64,000 nucleotides of DNA from Beroe ovata. Lineage: Eukaryota > Ctenophora > Nuda > Beroida > Beroidae. The stretch covers positions 50,391 to 114,390 of the forward strand of contig CAMPET010000046.1 in assembly GCA_946803715.1 (NCBI GenBank), read 5' to 3'. Under the pieces are notes generated by a model. The model was not told where the DNA came from, searched no databases, and worked only from the letters and a program-made list of their open reading frames with translations. Below are positions 57,324 to 64,000 of this stretch, in pieces (the first letter of the stretch is position 1; each line of letters opens with the position of its first letter). The translations under genes and the position numbers were made by a program.

Positions 57324-60300
57324 ATGCCTCTACCTGCAAATGGGAAAACACTTTGCATCTGTCAGATTTGTGAGTGTGGGTAAGTTGATTGAAGGTTAAT
57401 TCAGTAATGAAAGGTTGATACATATGTAAGCATAGTTATTTTTACAGGGATGTTTGGATGTAGGTACCTCATACTTGTATCTTCAAGGATCAGAGCATTC
57501 GAAATGAGTAGGCATTCCCTAGATAAATCTCACAATGCCACTTTCAACTTGGTTACAACACATATTAAACAAGTGATGAACATCGAACTGTAACTCTATA
57601 CACTGTGCCATGCATATTAATTTTCAAGTTGTGAACTATGTTATTTGAGGCACAGGACATAGCTCTTGCTAAATCCTTACTGTTGAAAGTAGCTCTCCTT
57701 TACTCTGACAGTGGTAACCATGGTAACTCCATGTACACAGCTGTTGTTCCATACCTGGTGCATCTTTTTCTCTAATTAAGATCATATTACATCACCAAAT
57801 CAAGAAGGTACGGTATTTGAAATGGAGACATTTCCATGAGCTGAAACTCACGTTTCAATAATAAGATTCTTGGATTGAAATAGCTTTTTTGGCATGATTC
57901 CAAGTTCCCTGACCCTTCTTCATGGAAGCCATTTAATTGGCCATCTAGTTGACTACAACAAATCTTGCATCAATGTTTCTATAAATGTTTTTCATATCAC
58001 TAGAAAATACTCTCAATACCTAATGAAAGCACTTGTTTTATATCAAGAAGTAATCAATCAGAAAACACACCATTGCAACCTCTTGAGGACTCCCACAGCA
58101 CTTTATCCATCACACACATACACACACACTCACACATATATTCACACATAAGGTCACTCACTCAGACATCAAGATGTTTAGAGAAATGATCAAGATATTT
58201 GCTTGTGAAGGATCCAGGATAGCTATTCAGTCACTGTGTGTGTGTGTGTGTGTGTGTGTCTGTGAGTNTGTGAGTGTGTGTGTGTCTGTGTGTGCCTGTG
58301 TCTGTGTGTGTCTGTGTGTGTCTGTGTGTGTGTTTGTGTCTGTATGTGTCTGTGTGTGAGCATCAGATAGTATATTGATCACAGAGAGCACTCCTATTGT
58401 ATTCTATATAGATTACTGGTTACCATGACAATGCTATATTTTCCTCAGCTCAGTAGTGTACATTTATTATGTGCTAAAGTTAAAATAAATCATACGATCT
58501 GTCATTTCAAATGTCACATAAGTCGCAGCAATCAAATATAAGAGCATTATATTATGATCAGCAATTTTGTAATGCCTACTAGGAACACGAATTCAATGTC
58601 ATCGATTTGTTTTAACGCAATAAAAAAGGAATAATCGATAAATTAACAACACAAGCATTAAGCATTCTATCGAGACCACGATATGGGCAGCATTTTACCG
58701 ATTAGAACTTCAAAGATAGCTCTATTCCCAATTAATGAAGCAATGGATCATATATATTCGTTTCTGAATTCTCGTTGAGCACTATCCCTATGCTAATAAC
58801 CTATAATATCCGGCAGACGACACAAGTGCCCACACTCGCCTGTCAAGACTCAGTATGACGCTGACTGTCTGCTGTCAGAGTACAACAATGTGTACACTGG
58901 CAAATCTGTCGAGAGGACACAGCCGATCAAGCCACAGGTGGGTATGTGTGTGTCTGCGTGTCTCTGTGTCTGTGTGTGTCTGCGTGTCTCTATGTCTGTG
59001 TGCGTCTTTGTGTCTGTGTGTCTGTGTCTGCGTGTGTGCGTCTGCGTGTCTCTGCGTCTGTGTGCGTCTTTGTGTCTGTTTCTGTGTTTATAAGCGTCTT
59101 TGTGTCTATGAACCTGTGTCTCTGTTTCTGGGTGTTTATATATGTGTCAGTGTCTGTGTCTGCGTGACACAATCTCCTCTGACAGGCAATGTTGAACCCA
59201 GACCACTCTCCCTTTGCTAAGGACACCACGACAAACTTGGCGTACATCGCACACACTGTCCACCCTCCCATGCAGCGAGAGAAACAGGTCAGAACACGGG
59301 ATTTATGTGGATTTTTGCTCATTTCCGTTGTAATTCACCAGATAGTATTTCAACCACGACATAAACTAAGTTTTACCAGGCACACTTTCAATGATCATGT
59401 TTCCTTAGGAAAAAAGTGGGAAGCAATAATAAGTAGAGAGTCTGGGACTGAAAAACATGCCTGAGAATGTTGTTGACATAGCTAGCTCCTCAATTCGCAG
59501 CTTCATCTCCCCAAATCTATACTCTCTCTCTCTGTACAGGTCTGGATTCCCTCCTCTGTTCCGCTGGAATCCTCTACCACAGCACGTGACCACTACATCG
59601 AGCACAAGTCCCTTCCTGCCAAGTCCATGCGTCCGGTAACTATACTTCACTTGGTATCACTTTTCTCAGTTCATACTTCACAGTTCTAAATGTTGAATAA
59701 CACCGCCAAGAAAGTAGCCCAATTAGCAATTTAGTAGGTATGCGATAGTACGACAAATATCGTGTCAACTCATGAGTCTCAACTCTTGTCTCAATTCATG
59801 TCTCAATCCTTATCTCTCATCAGGCAATGAGTCTGCATCGTAATGCTGGCAAGGTCTCTGACGTCACTTCTCACCGTCTTGACTACACTCCTAAACAGTT
59901 TGAGAAGGTTGAGCCTGCTGCAGACTACAGCTCGCTAACGACTGTTCCTGGCCCATTCGAAGGTATCTATAATTAGTATGGAAAAAGTAAAGTTGAAATA
60001 GTTACTTCTGTTTTCATTCGAATTCGTTGTGTTGCTTCATCTTGCTTCTCACAGATTGAACTTTCCGCTAAGCATTGGTTTTAACAAAATTGAAAATCGT
60101 CCAATGTCGTTAAAATAACTAAATTTGTGATTTATAATCAACAGTATAAAGTGTGCGTGTTTTGTATTTTAACTCATCTATCATGAAGTTCAAACACCTG
60201 TGCGTATTTGTGCGTGTGTGTGCGTGTGTGTAGATTGTGAGACTCGACAAGCAGCGTGTAACTCTATCAACATGCTGCGAGCTTGTTAACTTCGTCACGC

Positions 60301-63038
60301 TTACAACTGCCGGCATCGTGCCGTGTTTGTGGCACGGTGGTGTGCCACGAAGCTTGGCATCGTGAGTTGGAGCACAACCACACTGCCATCAACCGGGCTC
60401 GTATTTAGACCGCAGCGTGTTAGTGCGGTGTATCCAGTGTTCTCTATGTTTAGAGACGTGGGTGTGTGTTCTCTATCTATCCGATAATGGGGATAAATGG
60501 TTAACCGTTTAAATATGTGAGTATGTAATGATACATATATTGTGATGCATGTTGTAACTTGAGGTCAGTTAGGGGTCATCTATGTGCAATTGTGTGACTC
60601 ATTAGTCACACCCAAATGTGACTAGCGATCTTGTGAATCTGATATTTCGGGAGTTATTTAGAATTGTTCATTAACGGCTGCGTGTGTGTACGGTTAGATC
60701 ATTGAGCTCATATTCAACAAGAAAACAGAAATAGAACATAAACAGAGCGTTCATGACCGAAGCGCTAATCGCTTCAACTGACGTATTCCTTCCTCGGCCC
60801 TCACTCCGATTCCCATTACTCACCCCTCACACTCCCCTCGCTCTAACTCCCTCACCCCTCACTATTCCCTCTTAACTCCCTCACCTCTGTCCCACACTCC
60901 CCTCACTCTAACTCCCACACCCCTCACTATTCCCTCTTAATTCCCTCACTCATTCACTCCCCCTNCTCCCTCACCCCTCACTATTCCCTCTTAACTCCCT
61001 CACCTCTGTCCCACACTCCCCTCACTCAAACCCCCTCACCCCTCATTCTTCCCTCACCAGACAGCACAACACAGAAGACGGACTACAAGGAGTACTCAAC
61101 TCGTCCCAGGACCAGCTTCACTCCTCACCACTCGTACAAGACACCGACCATACCCATGGATGGTCTCACGAACCACAAAGCAGACTATGCTCAGTGGGAG
61201 CTACCTAAGAGAACTGCGAGGTATGGGCGTGGCTTGCGCCATTGGGCGCGATCTTTTTATTCTACTTTGTTTATTCCATATCGGTTCAGCCCAGGTTATT
61301 TGCACAAAATGAGAACAGGGTCCCATACTATTGGATGTTGTAGCTGGTTCATTGTTGCTCATGTTTCACTTCCCTCACAGGAAAGCAGCTGAGTTTGTTC
61401 CCACGACTGGGAAGACTGGGACGACCACATTCAAAACTGATTTCACGGGGAAACACGCTCGACGTCCCTCACCATGCCTGCCTCAGCAGGGAAATATGGA
61501 GGGTGGCGAGTTTTACGGGTAATAATTGTAGTAGAGAGGAGGGGAACATGGAATGATGATCCCTGTTTCAATTTCCAATCATTGGAGAAAACTTCTTTGA
61601 TCGGTGCTGAGCACTGTGTGTGTCATGAAACTTTTATCATTGACGCTAAAATCCACTCACCTAGGACTACCACATTCCGTGACAACTATTTGGAATGGCC
61701 AGTCCATGCCCCATACAAGAGAGAACCAGCCACTTATAACCCTACTGATGCTCCACTAGACTCCATGACTTGCTATAGAGAGGATTTCGTGCCAAAAGAT
61801 GCCAGACCGGTATGTGCGATTGCTAATTTCGCGTATTTTCTCCTCGTTCCTACTTTTCATGAAAACTTCTTCCATTAACACGAATGTAATATCTCTTCAC
61901 CTTTGTATCGACTTAATGAGTCTATCTTGATGTTGCTGTACCACACAGGAGGATGAAATTACGGTAACTTTGACATGCCGCATGAACAATATCGTATCTC
62001 ATTGCTAAGGGAGTGAATGCATAATCGAGTCCATGAAAGTTAAAACTTTAGTATAACATGTTGATGACTTGTATCGTTCAGCAATGTCAGTCGTCAGAAA
62101 CCTCTATGATATTTGAGTGGCGTGCGAGGCATGCCTAGTTAGCTTGTTTATCTAGTCAAGAGTGAGAATGTAGGAAACTGCTATCATTTGGCATGAAAGC
62201 TAAATAGTAGCCTTGATGTAGTAGGTAATATGAGGAGTGAATTCCAAACCTGACTATTGCTAAATCTCAGCCCCATCCCCCTCTCACACCCCCCTTATGT
62301 TTCAGAAAACATGCAAGCCACGACTGAAGTACCGAGCACCATCTGGTACCATGGCTACCAGCACCACCCACAAAGACACGTTCCAGCGGTGGAATGCGAA
62401 GCCGAGCTCGCCCGCACAGGACCATCATACCAGGGAAATTCCGCCTCCGTTTGAGGGGTGCAGCACTTACAAGGTATACCGCAGACAGATATGTGTGTTT
62501 AAACTGTGTTTACAGTTCCTGCGCTATGGAGATGCGACCAGAGATCATCTGGCACAAATTTAATTACTGATTTGTGTTTCCGCGGAGCGCGCGAAGTCAT
62601 TTCTCTAGATATAGCATGATTTAACGCGCGTTTACAGCGCGCGATACGTCGATCATGGCAATAAAATATTGCAATTTGACAACTCTGATCGCAGGACCAC
62701 TACAATGAATGCACTGGTGCTCCTGCCTTGCTGATTGCTCCTCCTAACACATACAACAAGTCCGCTCAGCCAGTTGACTCGGAAACTACTTATTCCGTAA
62801 GTTAACCGGGCAATAACTGTGCGCTTACATTCTGGAATTTCTAAAACATCATTTCCAAAAACATCATTAGCTGTGAGGGATTGAGTGAACCTTTGTATTT
62901 TTCTTGCAGCGAGATTTCACCAAGAAAGGTCTGCAAAACTGTCCTGCGAACCTCCTACCTTCAACTCCAACTATGACAAAGTCAGGACACAGGTTCTATT
63001 CAACGGTAAACCGAATGATGCAGCCGACTATTGCCTAG
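57324..63038 (+). CDS. SAXO1: Stabiliser of axonemal microtubules (SAXO/FAM154 family)
   Basis: Eleven exons join in phase to 451 residues (human SAXO1 474): 57324-57379, 58817-58937, 59186-59287, 59540-59635, 59824-59962, 61061-61220, 61381-61518, 61665-61809, 62306-62473, 62695-62796, 62910-63038. Exon 1 is tiny and encodes the cysteine-rich cap CICQICECG; exon 2 continues GRHKCPHSP...CLLSEYNNVY, exactly the family N-terminus that targets centrioles and cilia. The rest consists of repeated Mn modules such as TTTFKTDF, TSHRLDYTP, TTQKTDYKEY, LTNHKADYAQW, TTTFRDNYLEW, MTCYREDFVPK and STTHKDTFQRW, which bind and stabilise axonemal or centriolar microtubules. SAXO1 versus SAXO2 cannot be told apart by eye. 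CTACCTTGTAG lies 8 bases before the ATG. Introns 2 and 5 are filled with repeats, and N gaps lie at 58268 and 60965. Confidence 0.92.
58230..58362. repeat. (TG)n-rich array in SAXO intron 1
   Basis: Pure TG units give way to GTGTGTCTGTGTG variants, with a gap N at 58268. Reading frames here are low-complexity Cys/Val artefacts. Confidence 0.9.
58940..59165. repeat. TGTGTCTGCGTGTCT minisatellite in SAXO intron 2
   Basis: Degenerate repeats built from TGTGTCTG, TGCGTGTC and TCTTTGTGTC fill almost the whole intron between the exons at 58817-58937 and 59186-59287. Confidence 0.85.
60780..61050. repeat. Pyrimidine-rich CCCTCAC repeats with contig join at 60965
   Basis: Repeats of ACTCCCTCACCCCTCACTAT type occupy the end of SAXO intron 5. 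The roughly 65 bases from 60847 recur from 60966, just right of the N, so part of the array is probably counted twice. The tract also provides the polypyrimidine region for the acceptor at 61060. Confidence 0.75.
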
Positions 63039-63619
63039 TTCGAATACACCAAGATATGATATCCGGTGAAAAGATAATATACTCATTTATCGTGTAAATA
63101 TAGATGTAGATTATTCCATGATATATATTTTCGTATGAACGATATAATATTTGTGCATATTTGCGTCCTGTGTTATACGCATTCTATAATTTTACTCGTA
63201 GCTGCAGTAGGTATAATATGTTCACTGTTTAGTGGTTGAAGATGAAAGCTAAGAGATGAGCCCTTTATTGTTTGTAATTATAGCCTTATGCAGGTAACTA
63301 CGTAAGTGATGCAACGCGAGAATACTTAATAGTAATACGTAGCTTTCGGGTTTCTGATTATCTTAGATTATCCGATATATCATGATTGAGTGATATTTGA
63401 ATGAATATTTGGCTTCTAGTTCTAAACGACCATACGTATACCATGCAGGGATAATGGATATGCATCACTTTTCATGAGCGAGCGCATCGCTATCACATAC
63501 TATGTGCTATGAGTACCTATGAGTGTGAACAACTGTTTTTTATAGTTTACTACCGCTGTCGCAGTGTCGCGGTGATAATGTGTCACACACTCACACATTG
63601 TGCGCTAGGTCAGTTATAA

Positions 63620-63868
63620 TGCCGGATTTTATCTGTCCTTCATCGAAGGCCAAGGCCGAAATGAAACAGGTCACGCTAACGCAGCTGCTTCAATCGATCA
63701 TATGCATATCTTTGCCGGATGCATCCAGTGGACAGATTGTAGGATTTCACCCTACCCTTGCTGGCGGGATTTTATCCCTGGCGGATTTTATCGGGGCGGA
63801 TTGAAAATCGCGCGCACCGACGGTATAGGGTAAAATCCTACTAGTGGACAGAATTATGATATGACATG
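63620..63868. repeat. Inverted-repeat-rich segment leading into terminal foldback
   Basis: GTAGGATTTCACCCTA at about 63739 is answered by TAGGGTAAAATCCTAC near 63826 with one mismatch, forming an imperfect inverted repeat with a GGCGGATTTTATC-rich spacer. GCCGGA and GTGGACAG motifs here recur in the palindromes that follow, suggesting one composite element. Confidence 0.6.
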
Positions 63869-63926
63869 GACAGATATTAGATAACATATTAACATCCGGA
63901 TGTTAATATGTTATCTAATATCTGTC
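63869..63926. repeat. Perfect 58-bp palindrome
   Basis: Two 29-base arms meet with no spacer at 63897/63898 (centre AACATCCGGATGTT). Starting from GACAGATATTAG, every base pairs with its counterpart ending CTAATATCTGTC. The chance of this arising randomly is negligible. Confidence 0.95.
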
Positions 63927-63929
63927 TTG

Positions 63930-64000
63930 CCGGATGTTATCTGTCCACTGTTTCTTGCGCGCGGCGCGCGCGCAAGAAACAGTGGACAGATAACATCCGG
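63930..64000. repeat. 71-bp near-perfect hairpin at window edge
   Basis: Arms of 34 bases flank a 3-base centre (GCG). The left arm begins CCGGATGTTATCTGTCCACT and the right arm ends in its exact reverse complement. It shares ACATCCGG and ACAGATAACAT with the neighbouring palindrome. It stops exactly at the window end, so the element may continue beyond. Confidence 0.93.

Noticed and set aside
58174-59220. Open frames rich in Cys and Val in the SAXO introns
   Set aside because: They are translations of TG-type simple repeats and lie between verified exons.
63580-63804. 74-codon open frame near the window end
   Set aside because: It lies in the inverted-repeat region and has no coding features.
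1-64000. CRISPR array or bacterial contamination
   Set aside because: Tandem repeats lack the repeat-spacer pattern, and the intron-rich animal genes exclude a prokaryotic origin.

Overview
This is nuclear DNA of an animal. Genes are split by GT/AG introns, codon phases carry cleanly across junctions, and the content is metazoan: an INPP5F-type Sac phosphatase, a TMC channel-like protein, the selenoprotein SELENOF with an in-frame TGA and a 3'UTR SECIS, a SAXO axonemal microtubule protein and a double C-type lectin. Many genes are intronless, most have a 3' splice-site-like AG just before the ATG, and the base composition is AT-rich with small introns. A non-bilaterian (ctenophore, cnidarian, sponge) is plausible, but the sequence alone does not settle it. 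Several isolated single N bases sit at contig joins. At five of them the flanks are two divergent copies of the same stretch, so parts of the window look like unmerged haplotypes rather than true duplications.

Layout. 1-8121 (+): the 3' 18 exons of an INPP5F/SAC2 phosphoinositide phosphatase, with an intronless two-domain C-type lectin gene nested antisense in intron 13 (4407-5435). 8126-10163: an unmerged haplotype pair containing a dispersed GC-rich repeat. 10440-13616 (+): three tightly packed intronless genes, namely a FAM136A-like mitochondrial protein, a helix-hairpin-helix protein of unknown role and the spliceosomal WD40 protein PRPF4. 13780-14900: 92-bp tandem repeats with an inverted-repeat core and a doubled copy of the first TARS exon. 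14841-24771 (+): cytosolic threonyl-tRNA synthetase in 17 exons, with an intronless TMC gene nested antisense in intron 15 (20057-22225). 25068-26267 (+): SELENOF, then an unrecognised intronless gene convergent to it (26312-27451, -).

27.5-54.4 kb is almost gene-free. It holds one intronless gene for a secreted protein of unknown family (39152-40009, +), several microsatellites, and many CACGTG motifs, some close to CCAAT boxes. 55078-55583 (-) is a small two-exon gene of unknown function that falls in the gaps of simple ORF calling. 57324-63038 (+) is a SAXO gene in 11 exons with repeat-filled introns. The window ends in a foldback region with a perfect 58-bp palindrome and a 71-bp hairpin.

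Most of the recognisable genes do separate housekeeping jobs (membrane lipid turnover, splicing, translation, ER protein quality control, cilia). I see no shared pathway. The most informative observations are structural: two intronless antisense genes nested in introns of conserved genes, widespread acceptor-like sites at start codons that suggest spliced-leader trans-splicing, and the complete Sec/SECIS arrangement.
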